From contig NZ_FWER01000039.1 of assembly GCF_900169785.1 (NCBI RefSeq), forward strand, positions 1 to 50,554: a stretch of 50,554 nt of DNA, written 5' to 3'. The first letter of the stretch is position 1, and the number at the start of each line of letters is the position of its first letter. This stretch comes from Rhizobium sullae (GTDB taxonomy: Bacteria; Pseudomonadota; Alphaproteobacteria; Rhizobiales; Rhizobiaceae). The notes beneath the pieces were generated by a model, which saw only the letters and a program-made list of their open reading frames with translations, did not search any database and had not been told where the DNA came from. The position numbers and the translations under genes are program-made. Positions 17,498 through 25,141 of this stretch are shown here, piece after piece.

Positions 17498-17500
17498 CCC

Positions 17501-17725
17501 TTAGCCTCCGGGCGACTTGCGCATCGGTCCAGACCGCAGCTTCACGTCCGCCGCCTCCGCGTTTTCTTGCATGTCAGCAGGTCCGCTGCGATTGTTCCGG
17601 CACTCGGCTGTGACCTTCGCAAGCAAGGCCTGATCAGCAGGCTGGTCGATGGTAGAGGTTTCTTCCGTCTGGCCGAAGCAAACCGGCAAAGCACGCGCGA
17701 TCGTTCCAAGAGGGGCCCATTTCAT
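17501..17725 (-). CDS. EexN-like entry-exclusion protein
   Basis: A 74-residue protein sits exactly where eexN or its equivalents lie in VirB-type conjugation operons, between virB5 and virB6. Its centre (LLAKVTAECRNNRSGPADMQ, then ENAEAADVKL) matches the ECRNNPG...NAEAA pattern of EexN lipoproteins, which block redundant entry by related plasmids. The N-terminus (LGTIARALPVCFG) may be a degenerate lipobox around Cys15, so membrane anchoring is uncertain. ATG 17725 overlaps the virB5 stop as ATGA. A longer frame to 17764 lies inside virB5. Confidence 0.6.
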   Translation of the reverse strand: MKWAPLGTIARALPVCFGQTEETSTIDQPADQALLAKVTAECRNNRSGPADMQENAEAADVKLRSGPMRKSPGG

Positions 17726-18423
17726 TTGAGCGCTGCTCCCATTGCGTCCATGCGGCTGCGCCAATCTTCCGCCTTTCGCTGGTCATCGACCTGCACCTGC
17801 GCCTGCTGGACCATCTGCAAACCCTGCATGCGCAGCACGTCGGTTTGAAGAAACGCCGTTTCCGCCTGCAGCCGTGCCTGAAGATCGGCGATGTCCTTGG
17901 CGCCCGCCGCGCTGGAAATCTGCTGGCGGAGCTGATCGATGCCCTCGACGCGCTTGGTGGCTGCGTCATAGATCTGTTGGCCGAGGCTCATCTGGCCTGC
18001 GTTCTGCTTCTGGGCGCGCTGCAATTCCTGCGCGTAGAAATCATTGGCGTCGGTGTGATAGGTCGAATTGTGCTCGAGGAATTTCGAAGCGGAATTGCCG
18101 AAGGCGCCGGTCCCTGCCCCCTTGAACAGACCTTCGATGGCATTAAAGTCCTGTGGCAGCGCATTGCGGATCGAAGGGTCGTTGAGCAGGCCTGCGACGT
18201 CCGCCATGTGGGTGATCTTGTTCAGCGATCCATAAAGCTGCTCAGCCTGCCGGAGCTGCTGGTTCAGCGTGTCGAGCTGGGATTTCAGCTGCGTGATGCT
18301 TTCGATCTGCTTTACGATCGCCGTCTGGTCGATGACCGGAATGCCCTGTGCGGATGCCATTGCGGTCGGCAACACGGTAGCTGCCGTCATAAGAGAAAAC
18401 CTTGCCCTTTTCCTTTGCCTCAT
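17722..18423 (-). CDS. virB5: VirB5 minor pilus protein
   Basis: The 233-residue secreted protein has a signal peptide cleaved after MASA (before QGIPVIDQTAIV). A mostly helical body rich in Q and L follows (SITQLKSQLDTLNQQLRQAE, then QLYGSLNKITHMADVAGLL), the TrbJ/VirB5 pattern. VirB5 sits at the T-pilus tip and may contact recipient cells. Its ATG overlaps the virB4 stop by four bases. Confidence 0.9.
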   Translation of the reverse strand: MRQRKRARFSLMTAATVLPTAMASAQGIPVIDQTAIVKQIESITQLKSQLDTLNQQLRQAEQLYGSLNKITHMADVAGLLNDPSIRNALPQDFNAIEGLFKGAGTGAFGNSASKFLEHNSTYHTDANDFYAQELQRAQKQNAGQMSLGQQIYDAATKRVEGIDQLRQQISSAAGAKDIADLQARLQAETAFLQTDVLRMQGLQMVQQAQVQVDDQRKAEDWRSRMDAMGAALK

Positions 18424-20786
18424 CCCGCTCTCCTTCTTTGCTGAAATATCGCCAGCCAGTCCTCGCGCCGGTCACCGGCTTCTGCCCTGATCACCTCGGC
18501 AAGTTCCACGTTGGCCGTGCGGCCGGACAATATGGCAAGCTCGTCATCGAAGCCTCTGAGGTTCAGTTCTGCGACGACGCTGTTATGCCCTTGCTTGACG
18601 ATGAAGCGGCGGCTTTCGGCAGGGAGTTCACGTGCGACAAGCTCGAACTCGCGTTCTGTGAGCTTGAAACCGTCTACGTAGTCGGCATGATCGCCGCGCG
18701 GATTGGGAAGGAAGATCTGCGTCGGGCACTGCTCGATGATCGTGTGGGCGATCGGCGACACGATCGCATCGCGCGGGCTTTGGGTCGCAAACAGCATGAG
18801 CCCATTCTGTTTGCGGATCGTTTTGAGCTTGTTTTCGGCGAGATCGCGAAAACCTTCGTCCTGCAGGGCCTTCCAGAATTCATCGATCACGATGATGATG
18901 CGGCGCCCGTCGATCAGTTGCTCGATGCGGAAAAAGAGATAGGCCATCAAGGGTGTGCGGATTTCCTCATTGTCGAGGAAATCGGTCATGTCGTATCCGA
19001 TGAATTTGGCACCGATCCCGATCTCGTCACCATCGTTGTCGAAGACCCAGCCAAGCGGCCCTTCTCGTTCCCAGCGCCGCAATCGCGAGGCGATGCCCTC
19101 AGGGTCGGTGTTGTTGAGGAAAGTGCGCAAGGCGCCGATGGAGCGTCGTTCGACCGGCAGGTCCGCCAGACCGTCGATGGCCGAGGCGATCTCGCGCAGC
19201 TCTGTCACCATCAGCTCACGCTTCGCCGATCCCGCGAGCTTGCCGACCCACCGTGCGAGAAACACCTTGTTTTCCGCTGTGAGCGCAAGTGCCTTGAGCG
19301 GTGCGCAGCCGGTGGCAATGCCATTCCTCAGCGGCAGGTAAGCGCCGCCCGCTGCCCGGACGAAAAGGTCCGCTCCACGATCCTTGTCGAAAAAGACCAT
19401 GTGGGGATCGTGCTTTTCGAGCTGGGAAAGCATGAAGTTCACGAGCACGGTCTTGCCCGTGCCCGATGGTCCGCAGATGAACGTGTTGCCAAGGTCGCCG
19501 TGGTGGAAGTTGAAGTAGAAAGGCGAGCCGGACGCGGTTTTCAACATGGCGACGGCCGGTCCCCACTCGTTTCCGTCCTTCTGCCCGATTGGATAGGAGT
19601 GGAAAGGCGAAAGTGCCGCGAAATTCCGGGATGTGATGGCGCCAGACCGCGCACGGTAGCGAAAGTTGCCGGGCAGTTGCGCCCACCAAGCCGCTTCAAG
19701 CCCGAGATCCTCGCGCGCGACGACCGCACCGCCATTGGTAAGGTGCGAGCGCGCCTTCGCCAGATTGTCGGTCAGCTCTTTGACCGAAATAGCGAAGACT
19801 GAAAGAGTAAGGTGATGCTCGCCGAGCACGAAGCGGTTGGATTCGAGATCGTCCATCGCCGCGTCGAGTTCCTCGACCTGGGATGCCGCCTTGTCGCCGG
19901 CGCTGACCATCTGGTTCTGCTTGCGCCCCATGATGACGCGCGCATCCGCTTTCGAGATGAAGGCGAAGGATTGTGTGAGGATAAGCTCGAACGGGGCCGT
20001 CAGAATGCCGTCGAGCATGCCGCTGCGGGTGGTTGCCGGATATTCCTTGAACCCAAACATTGCGGCATAGCGGCTTTCGGCTTCGTGACGGATTTCGATC
20101 GTCTCGCGGCCGAAAATCACCCGATCGGAATAGATCGCAGATGAAATCCGTCCTTCCGTCAATGGAACGGGCTCGCGCCGGCCGCCCACGATCTGGTGCA
20201 GAACCTCGCTCGGCTCGGAGAAAAGGGTGCCGTCCTGCTCGTAGAGGGAGAGCACGCGGGGCTCGAAGCGTTTCAGGCCCGCGGTGATGTCGGACAGCTT
20301 GTCGTGCAGGTGCTTCAGCGCAGTTTCGTTGAGCTCGATATCGGCCCGGCGTGCCCTGCGCAGCCGCGAAAGAATCTCGGCGGCCTTTTCGGCGGGATCT
20401 CGTCCGGGATGCCAGACCAGTGAGAGGTAGAGATCGTTGCGAAACAGCTCCTCGCCGATCATGCGCTCGCGGTATTTTGAATTCAGCGCGTCGGAGAAAG
20501 GATTGGTGAATTTTCCTTCCGGATAGTCGTTGTCGCGGCGGCGAATGACATGCGTCCAGAGCGCGAGGCGCTCGTCGGCGATGTTCCGGTAGAGGGTGTT
20601 CAGGTTGCGGTGCAGGCTGTTGAGGTCCAGGACATCCGCTGTTTCAAAGGAAATGCCTTCGAGCGCGATCATCACCATCAACGCCCTGGAATCGAGCCCG
20701 ATCGCTATTTCGTCGACATGGCGCACGTAAGGAATAAAGGTCTCAGGCCCGAGTTCGCGGGACCGAAGCGTTGCTTTGCTAGGCAA
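18420..20786 (-). CDS. virB4: VirB4 T4SS ATPase
   Basis: The 788-residue ATPase has a CagE/TrbE/VirB N-terminal domain (about 170-380). The motor domain has Walker A GPSGTGKT at 439-446, Walker B RIIIVIDEFWKAL near 640, and the ATQSPRDAI motif soon after. VirB4 powers pilus biogenesis and substrate transfer. Length is normal for the family. It starts at TTG 20786, overlapping the virB3 stop by eight bases, with GGGGA upstream; no ATG in a sensible position offers a better start. Confidence 0.95.
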   Translation of the reverse strand: MPSKATLRSRELGPETFIPYVRHVDEIAIGLDSRALMVMIALEGISFETADVLDLNSLHRNLNTLYRNIADERLALWTHVIRRRDNDYPEGKFTNPFSDALNSKYRERMIGEELFRNDLYLSLVWHPGRDPAEKAAEILSRLRRARRADIELNETALKHLHDKLSDITAGLKRFEPRVLSLYEQDGTLFSEPSEVLHQIVGGRREPVPLTEGRISSAIYSDRVIFGRETIEIRHEAESRYAAMFGFKEYPATTRSGMLDGILTAPFELILTQSFAFISKADARVIMGRKQNQMVSAGDKAASQVEELDAAMDDLESNRFVLGEHHLTLSVFAISVKELTDNLAKARSHLTNGGAVVAREDLGLEAAWWAQLPGNFRYRARSGAITSRNFAALSPFHSYPIGQKDGNEWGPAVAMLKTASGSPFYFNFHHGDLGNTFICGPSGTGKTVLVNFMLSQLEKHDPHMVFFDKDRGADLFVRAAGGAYLPLRNGIATGCAPLKALALTAENKVFLARWVGKLAGSAKRELMVTELREIASAIDGLADLPVERRSIGALRTFLNNTDPEGIASRLRRWEREGPLGWVFDNDGDEIGIGAKFIGYDMTDFLDNEEIRTPLMAYLFFRIEQLIDGRRIIIVIDEFWKALQDEGFRDLAENKLKTIRKQNGLMLFATQSPRDAIVSPIAHTIIEQCPTQIFLPNPRGDHADYVDGFKLTEREFELVARELPAESRRFIVKQGHNSVVAELNLRGFDDELAILSGRTANVELAEVIRAEAGDRREDWLAIFQQRRRAG

Positions 20787-21126
20787 GGCTCAAGTCCCCT
20801 TTGTCATAGCGTCTGGTGAGCTTCAGGGGTGAGAGCGTGGTCCCGCCCCAATAGGAGGTGTTTCGCGATCGACCGCGGGTTTCGATCCACGAAATCAGGA
20901 TCCGGAACGTGTTGTGGTCATGCTTGACGAGCGTTCGGAATAAGAGGTGGAAGACGATTCCGACAAGCGCGTAGGCGATTGACCCCGCCGTGATGTAGAG
21001 GATCGTCGTCAGCATGACGTTCAAACCCATCGCCTCCATCGTCACACCGGCGATCATCGCCGGCCGTGTGCAGGCAAGGAACAGGGTGTCTTCTTCGATA
21101 CCGGGAGCTGCCGCCATCGGTCTCAT
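20779..21126 (-). CDS. virB3: VirB3 inner-membrane T4SS protein
   Basis: A 115-residue protein with the VirB3 pattern: LFLACTRPAMIAGVTMEAMG, then two hydrophobic segments (VMLTTILYITAGSIAYALVG, then IVFHLLFRTLVKHD). The C-terminus has WGGTTLSPLKLTRR. VirB3 cooperates with VirB4 in pilus assembly. Its start overlaps the virB2 stop (ATGA), part of a run of overlapping genes from virB1 to virB5. Confidence 0.92.
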   Translation of the reverse strand: MRPMAAAPGIEEDTLFLACTRPAMIAGVTMEAMGLNVMLTTILYITAGSIAYALVGIVFHLLFRTLVKHDHNTFRILISWIETRGRSRNTSYWGGTTLSPLKLTRRYDKGDLSLA

Positions 21127-21422
21127 CCTCCAACGATGGTGTTGACGAGTTCAGTGGCGCCAAAGATCCCTCCGATACCAATGATCCAGAAGCCGGCGCG
21201 GCGCAGATCCATGTAGCCGAACATCCAGGCAATGCAGATGATAATCACGGCGATGACCGCGAGCAGTCGGGCGATGTTGCCGGTCAACATATCGACGATA
21301 TTCTGCAAGACGGTCTCGATACCCGCGGCTTGGGCGAAGGCCGGTTCTGCCATGCAGGCAACAATGGCTGCGGCCGTCAAGGCAGGGGCAGCGACACGGC
21401 GAAGACTGGATTTTGAAGTCAT
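21123..21422 (-). CDS. virB2: VirB2 major pilin
   Basis: The 99-residue pro-pilin has a long signal peptide with the predicted cleavage after PAFA (before QAAGIETVLQN). The mature pilin has two hydrophobic helices (ARLLAVIAVIIICIAWMFGY and FWIIGIGGIFGATELVNTIV) and a short central loop MDLRRAG. This is the subunit of the conjugative pilus. It overlaps both neighbours by four bases. Confidence 0.93.
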   Translation of the reverse strand: MTSKSSLRRVAAPALTAAAIVACMAEPAFAQAAGIETVLQNIVDMLTGNIARLLAVIAVIIICIAWMFGYMDLRRAGFWIIGIGGIFGATELVNTIVGG

Positions 21423-22081
21423 TCACTTTGCTCCGATCGATCATTCTGAAACACAAGAACCGAGGATCGCCGCCGGGAATTGAAGACGTCCCATGCGGCG
21501 GTCTCATTGGCTTGGGGAAGGCGTTTTGCGACTGCTGGCACGTCCTGTATGTCTGCGGGCCTCTCGAAACGAGCCTCAATGCGCGGCGCGATAACGGAAA
21601 GCGACGCCAGTTTGTGGGACAGCCGGACCATTTCCTGGCGGACCTGCTCGTCATACCGGACCACTTTGCCGAGGGACGGATCGCCTCGGCCGAAATGAGA
21701 CTGAAGCATGATGTTTTCCGCTTGCGCCGGATCGGCGCCTGCGCGCAGGGCACGGCGATAGTATCCATCGAGGAGCGTGGCAGTGGCCTTGAGGTTCAGG
21801 CAGGCATCGAACGCATCCGATATAGAAAGGTTCAGCTTGCGCATTTCCTCCAAACCGAGACCGCCAAGGCCGATCTGGATGTCCTGGTGATCCACAATGA
21901 GAGAAGTGGCGAGCTCAATTGCCTCCGCCTTCGATGCCGGTTGTGCGGGACGCGGTGGGCCACTGTTGATGCGAGTAGCATAGGGATGGAAATCGCTCTC
22001 CAAGCTGACAACGGCGGCGATCGTCTCGACCGCAACGTTGGGAGCGCATGTCCGTGCAAGATCGGCGAAGGCGACCGGCAT
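21419..22081 (-). CDS. virB1: VirB1 lytic transglycosylase
   Basis: The 220-residue protein has the SLT-fold start PVAFADLARTCAPNVAVETI, with the catalytic glutamate in AAVVSLESDFHPYATRIN (E28). The next stretch, DIQIGLGGLGLEEMRKLNLS, parallels the GLMQI region. VirB1 opens peptidoglycan for apparatus assembly. No Sec signal is evident, as in several rhizobial homologues. The second half, beyond about 150, is divergent. It lies four bases from the stop of the exported protein upstream. Confidence 0.88.
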   Translation of the reverse strand: MPVAFADLARTCAPNVAVETIAAVVSLESDFHPYATRINSGPPRPAQPASKAEAIELATSLIVDHQDIQIGLGGLGLEEMRKLNLSISDAFDACLNLKATATLLDGYYRRALRAGADPAQAENIMLQSHFGRGDPSLGKVVRYDEQVRQEMVRLSHKLASLSVIAPRIEARFERPADIQDVPAVAKRLPQANETAAWDVFNSRRRSSVLVFQNDRSEQSE

Positions 22082-22084
22082 TGC

Positions 22085-22606
22085 TCAGTACCACACCCTT
22101 TGGCTTCCGATCCCATCGATGGTCACGTCGACGTAATGGGGCCGCATGCGCATATGTGGCTGTATCGTCAAGTAGCGCCGGCATTGCCGCTGGCCGTCAT
22201 CCCAGCGCCAGCCGGAACTGTGAGTTCCGCGTTCGTGGTCGAAGGTGCATTCATTGTTTGAGACAGTCTGCGGCGTGGTCGAGATGCAGCTTACCTGCCG
22301 TCCGCGATCATTGTATCGAATCGTTAGCCTATAGCCCTCGTCGCAATAATAGGGCGCGTATCCGGGCCTAGATGCCCGGAAACCAGCGCCGTTGCAGCTT
22401 GGGAACGCGTGTCCCTTTGAAAGTTCTCGCCACAGTTTCTCAATCGGCGGGCGGCATTCGGCAAATTGTGTTGCTCCACCGGGATTGGAAAGACATAGGA
22501 TAACCTGGCATCCCCAATCATCTGCCCGCGCATAACTCCCTGAAATGAGATATGATGGCGAGACGTTGAGAAGAGCCAAGACCGTCCTGATCAGAAGGTT
22601 TTTCAT
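22085..22606 (-). CDS. Exported cysteine-rich protein heading the virB operon
   Basis: The 173-residue protein has a signal peptide (KNLLIRTVLALLNV ... GSYARA). It then has DDWGCQVILCLSNPGGATQF, AECRPPIEKLWRELSKGHAF and PSCNGAGF, with later cysteines that could form several disulfides. From memory, proteins with this WGC...CLSNPGG...ECRPPI arrangement occur beside conjugation loci; I cannot name a characterised member. ATG 22606 follows GAGGGACGG; the longer frame to 22675 would run through the promoter region. It is the first gene of the minus-strand operon, three bases upstream of virB1. Confidence 0.65.
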   Translation of the reverse strand: MKNLLIRTVLALLNVSPSYLISGSYARADDWGCQVILCLSNPGGATQFAECRPPIEKLWRELSKGHAFPSCNGAGFRASRPGYAPYYCDEGYRLTIRYNDRGRQVSCISTTPQTVSNNECTFDHERGTHSSGWRWDDGQRQCRRYLTIQPHMRMRPHYVDVTIDGIGSQRVWY

Positions 22607-22698
22607 GAGCCGTCCCTCCGCAATCAACACGCCAACGATGCCGCGGGCGTCTGTGTCGTCTGGAAATTTATACAACCTTATATTATGCAGTTAAACAA
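22607..22698. promoter_or_regulatory. Divergent promoter region between the virB operon and a regulator
   Basis: Ninety-two bases separate the two divergent starts. The part next to the regulator (22665-22698) is AT-rich, with TATATTATG and TTATACAA runs suited to -10 elements in either direction. No strong Shine-Dalgarno precedes the regulator ATG. This is the obvious site for control of the T4SS by the divergent protein. Confidence 0.5.
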
Positions 22699-23052
22699 AT
22701 GACAAGAGCACTCAACATTCAGTGGCACAACCTTGCCTTCTCGGCTTTCATATTCCACGAGATTTTTGACAATCCGCTGGAGGATGAAACGCCTCAGTCG
22801 CGGTTGAAGCAGATCGGCATGATGAGCGTCCTCTACATCATGCATCAGGGGCATCAGCCGCTAACGCTTTCAAATATCGTCGAAACCACGGGTTTAACGC
22901 GCACTGGCGTAACCGAAACTGTCGACCCGTTGGCGCGACGCGGGCTCCTGACGGAGAGCTTCGTGAAGAACTCGATGGGGCGCGGCAAGGCGCGGCGGTT
23001 TGAGATCGCGCCGGAACTCCTGGAGAAGATCCGCGGCTTTCAGGGAAATTAA
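22699..23052 (+). CDS. Winged-helix regulator divergent from virB (MarR/RctA-like)
   Basis: A 117-residue protein with a winged-helix domain: QIGMMSVLYIMHQGHQPLTL, the recognition region NIVETTGLTRTGVTETVDPL, and wing ARRGLLTESFVKNSMGRGKA. MarR-type proteins have this layout. In Rhizobium etli and S. meliloti the small winged-helix repressor RctA controls virB-type conjugation genes, and the position of this gene fits the same role; orthology is an inference from size and location only. It would bind the 92-bp divergent region. Confidence 0.65.
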   Translation: MTRALNIQWHNLAFSAFIFHEIFDNPLEDETPQSRLKQIGMMSVLYIMHQGHQPLTLSNIVETTGLTRTGVTETVDPLARRGLLTESFVKNSMGRGKARRFEIAPELLEKIRGFQGN

Positions 23053-23082
23053 AACCCTGCCAAAGATGACATCGCTGCCGAA

Positions 23083-23352
23083 TCAGAACGCCTTAAACAC
23101 GTGACTTTGCGCCTGGGTTAGACGTGCGCTCTTCGCTGGCCGGGAAGGTAGCCCTACGATTTCACAGCCTATCGTTCCGTTGAAGATCATTACCCCTTGC
23201 GCCCGGCGCCGCGTTTCAATCGGAACGTCTTCCGAGACAAGGCCCCTAACACTCCGAGGTCGGCCGGCAACGTCCTCGATAAGATCAATCGGGGAACCGC
23301 GGGGAGGTGAATGCAGCCATTTCGACGATGGCGCTTTGGATAAGAGAGGCAC
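23083..23352 (-). pseudogene. Unrecognised small frame, probably a gene remnant
   Basis: The minus-strand frame has coding-like sequence (LIEDVAGRPRSVRGLVSEDV, then IETRRRAQGVMIFNGTIGCE and LPSRPAKSARLTQAQSHV). It begins only at a GTG without a ribosome-binding site, just inside a stop-bounded frame. It may be the end of a longer gene. No family recognised. Confidence 0.3.
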
Positions 23353-23387
23353 GATCGGGCCGACACGCGCAGACGACTGTTAGAGGC

Positions 23388-23684
23388 CTACTTGTCTTCT
23401 ATCTCAGCGGGCCACATCTGGGCGCCATGCAAAATGCGCAGAATACGAATCTTGTCGTCCATCGCCACGTAGGCCGCGATATAAGGTGTACGCGGGATAA
23501 CAAGTTCGCGTGTCCCAGCAACCCGGCCGGGGCGTCCACTTTCAGGAAACTCAAGGAGACGGCGCGCCGTGCGAACTATCTCTTCATCGACATGAACCGC
23601 CGCCCGTGGGTTTGCTGCTTCGATATAGCTGAAGATATTGTCGCGGTCATCAAGAGAGTATTGTGTCCAGACGAGTCTCATCAT
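23388..23684 (-). CDS. RelE/ParE-family toxin
   Basis: A 98-residue protein of the ParE/RelE fold: LVWTQYSLDDRDNIFSYIEA, then RRLLEFPESGRPGRV, LVIPRTPYIAAYVAMDD and IRILRILHGAQMWP. The GRPGR and RILRILHG blocks are the family's conserved core. Members act on mRNA in the ribosome (RelE) or on gyrase (ParE); the target cannot be told here. It overlaps the antitoxin gene by four bases and is translated after it. Confidence 0.88.
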   Translation of the reverse strand: MMRLVWTQYSLDDRDNIFSYIEAANPRAAVHVDEEIVRTARRLLEFPESGRPGRVAGTRELVIPRTPYIAAYVAMDDKIRILRILHGAQMWPAEIEDK

Positions 23685-23980
23685 TCATCGGCTTTGCGCA
23701 GCGCTGCTGACCGGCGTGCACTGAAATGCCTATCGGCGTCGGCGTCCTCGACATCGGCCCGCGTATCCTCGAGCGCTTGCAGTACCCTAGCACGGAACCA
23801 GGCATCATGGACGTCGCTGTTGCTGACGAGCTCCAATGGCAGGGCGCCTTCATTTGCAGTTCGGGTCAACAGGATGCGGACAGCATCCGAAACCGTCAGT
23901 CCCATGTTTTCGAGCACCGCCGTGGCGCGCTCCTTTACAGCGGCGTCAATCCGCGTCTGAACCAGCGCATTTGAGGCCAT
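23681..23980 (-). CDS. RelB/DinJ-family antitoxin
   Basis: The 99-residue protein starts with a ribbon-helix-helix domain (ALVQTRIDAAVKERATAVLE, then NMGLTVSDAVRILLTRTANE), the RelB/DinJ signature. A flexible C-terminal toxin-neutralising segment follows. It is the first gene of the toxin-antitoxin operon and should autoregulate through the palindrome 27 bases upstream. Confidence 0.88.
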   Translation of the reverse strand: MASNALVQTRIDAAVKERATAVLENMGLTVSDAVRILLTRTANEGALPLELVSNSDVHDAWFRARVLQALEDTRADVEDADADRHFSARRSAALRKADE

Positions 23981-24006
23981 ATGCAGATCTCCCTTTGGTT
24001 CTTAGC

Positions 24007-24019
24007 AATGTAATACATT
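24007..24019 (-). promoter_or_regulatory. Probable operator of the relBE-type operon
   Basis: AATGTA (24007-24012) and TACATT (24014-24019) form a perfect inverted repeat around one base, 27 bases before the antitoxin ATG. TATTAC on the minus strand within it could be the -10 element, so repressor binding would block the promoter. Confidence 0.55.
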
Positions 24020-24208
24020 TGCATGACATGCGCCAGTGTCATCACACTTTTCTGCATCTAGTGGCGAAAGGCTGACACTTGATACCGATGGACGGCAAGA
24101 ACCGACCGATAGCTTGAAAAAGTCCGGCAGAGCAAGATGTTTTGCCTTCCAATCTCCATCCCGCTCCAAGTCTCTACTTGGTTGCGCGTCCGAACGGAAA
24201 ACCACCAT

Positions 24209-24565
24209 TTAAGCTGCCCCGGCTTTGTGCGCCAAAGGATGCCTCGGCTGGTAGAGGCCAAGCGAGCCGCCACTGGGAAGCGAGACATGCGTGAGCAGGC
24301 CCCAGCCTTCATCGGTGACCGAAGTGCATCCAACATCGCGCGATTTCAGCTCTTGGATTGTGGCATTGACGTCTTCGCACATGAGATAGACTTCGTGGCT
24401 GTCACCTTCGGCGGCCGGGTGAACGGCAATCTCGGCCGGCGGCAATGCGAAGATCAACCAGCCTTCGCCAGCATCGATTGCTGGAAAACGCAGAACATTG
24501 CGAAAAAATGCGCGATCTGCCTCGGCATCCGTGCTGTAGATGATCATGTGTGCGCCGGAAATCAT
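24209..24565 (-). CDS. VOC (glyoxalase/bleomycin-resistance fold) protein
   Basis: The 118-residue single-domain protein has two beta-alpha-beta-beta-beta halves: MIIYSTDAEADRAFFRNVLR then GWLIFALPPAEIAVHP, and VYLMCEDVNATIQELKSRDV then GLLTHVSLPSGGSLGLYQP. The final GLYQPRHP is the common end of the glyoxalase-like superfamily. Whether it is an enzyme or a binding protein cannot be told, since metal ligands vary. It stands alone on the minus strand. Confidence 0.75.
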   Translation of the reverse strand: MISGAHMIIYSTDAEADRAFFRNVLRFPAIDAGEGWLIFALPPAEIAVHPAAEGDSHEVYLMCEDVNATIQELKSRDVGCTSVTDEGWGLLTHVSLPSGGSLGLYQPRHPLAHKAGAA

Positions 24566-25038
24566 GGCTCCTTACCTCCCCGAAAAGTGATGCGGACAAG
24601 CTATTGCCGTTGCAAACGACGTTCCGGAGCTACCGCCGTCCACACAGCCGCTCGCTACCGGCAAGCTTCAGTTAGATATAGGTCGGCTGGCCGTGATTGC
24701 AGGTGCCGGAACCCGGCGTTGCCTCCACTTTGGCCGCCACCGTTATCGAAAAGTGCGGCGACTGGGCATCACTCGGCCAGCGCAGAGAACATTTCCGACG
24801 ATATCAAGAGCAAATCGTGACTGTCTCATTGCTGCCATTTGAGCAGCGGCCACAGCTTGCCGCCGACGGCGGAGCCCATTGCCTAAAAGGCCTGGCTGAA
24901 GACGTCTTCCCGCATCCGCAAACGATAAGCATGATGGGGAGCGCCACCTCGCCTCCGACGCGCTCTCCTCTAAAGGGCGCGCGAGAAAGTAAATATGTGG
25001 GGTTCGTCCCGTCATGGCTGCGGATTTTTAACTGCATC
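24566..25038. other. Intergenic stretch without a supported gene
   Basis: No frame on either strand shows family motifs, a plausible start signal or coding-like composition. Base composition is similar to the surroundings. The stretch ends at the inverted repeat that precedes the Phd-PIN-recombinase genes and may mark the left flank of that cassette. Confidence 0.35.
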
Positions 25039-25067
25039 ACTTCCGATAAGTGATGCTTATCGGAAGT
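25039..25067. other. 29-bp inverted repeat with tyrosine-recombinase core-site geometry
   Basis: ACTTCCGATAA (25039-25049) and TTATCGGAAGT (25057-25067) are exact 11-bp inverted arms around a 7-bp centre, GTGATGC. Eleven-base arms with a 6- to 8-bp spacer are the standard core for tyrosine recombinases. A recombinase of that class is encoded about 1 kb downstream. The pairing can also extend to a 12-bp stem with a 5-nt loop, so a terminator or an operator is possible. Confidence 0.5.
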
Positions 25068-25070
25068 TAG

Positions 25071-25091
25071 ATGTACACACGACTTGTACAT
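25071..25091 (+). promoter_or_regulatory. YefM/Phd-type operator with two TGTACA cores
   Basis: ATGTACA (25071-25077) and TGTACAT (25085-25091) form an inverted repeat, and each contains the hexamer TGTACA. That hexamer is the established recognition core of E. coli YefM. It lies 51 bases before the antitoxin start, as expected for autoregulation. Confidence 0.65.
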
Positions 25092-25141
25092 ACGCGTTTG
25101 CGGTGATATCGTGGCGCTCAAGAATAATATTGGAGCGCACG

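Noticed and set aside
18402..19802. 466-codon open frame on the plus strand
   Set aside because: Antisense to virB4, whose motifs are clear; no family pattern in the plus-strand translation.
24697..25053. 118-codon plus-strand frame
   Set aside because: It runs into the 29-bp inverted repeat, has no start signal and no protein-like pattern.
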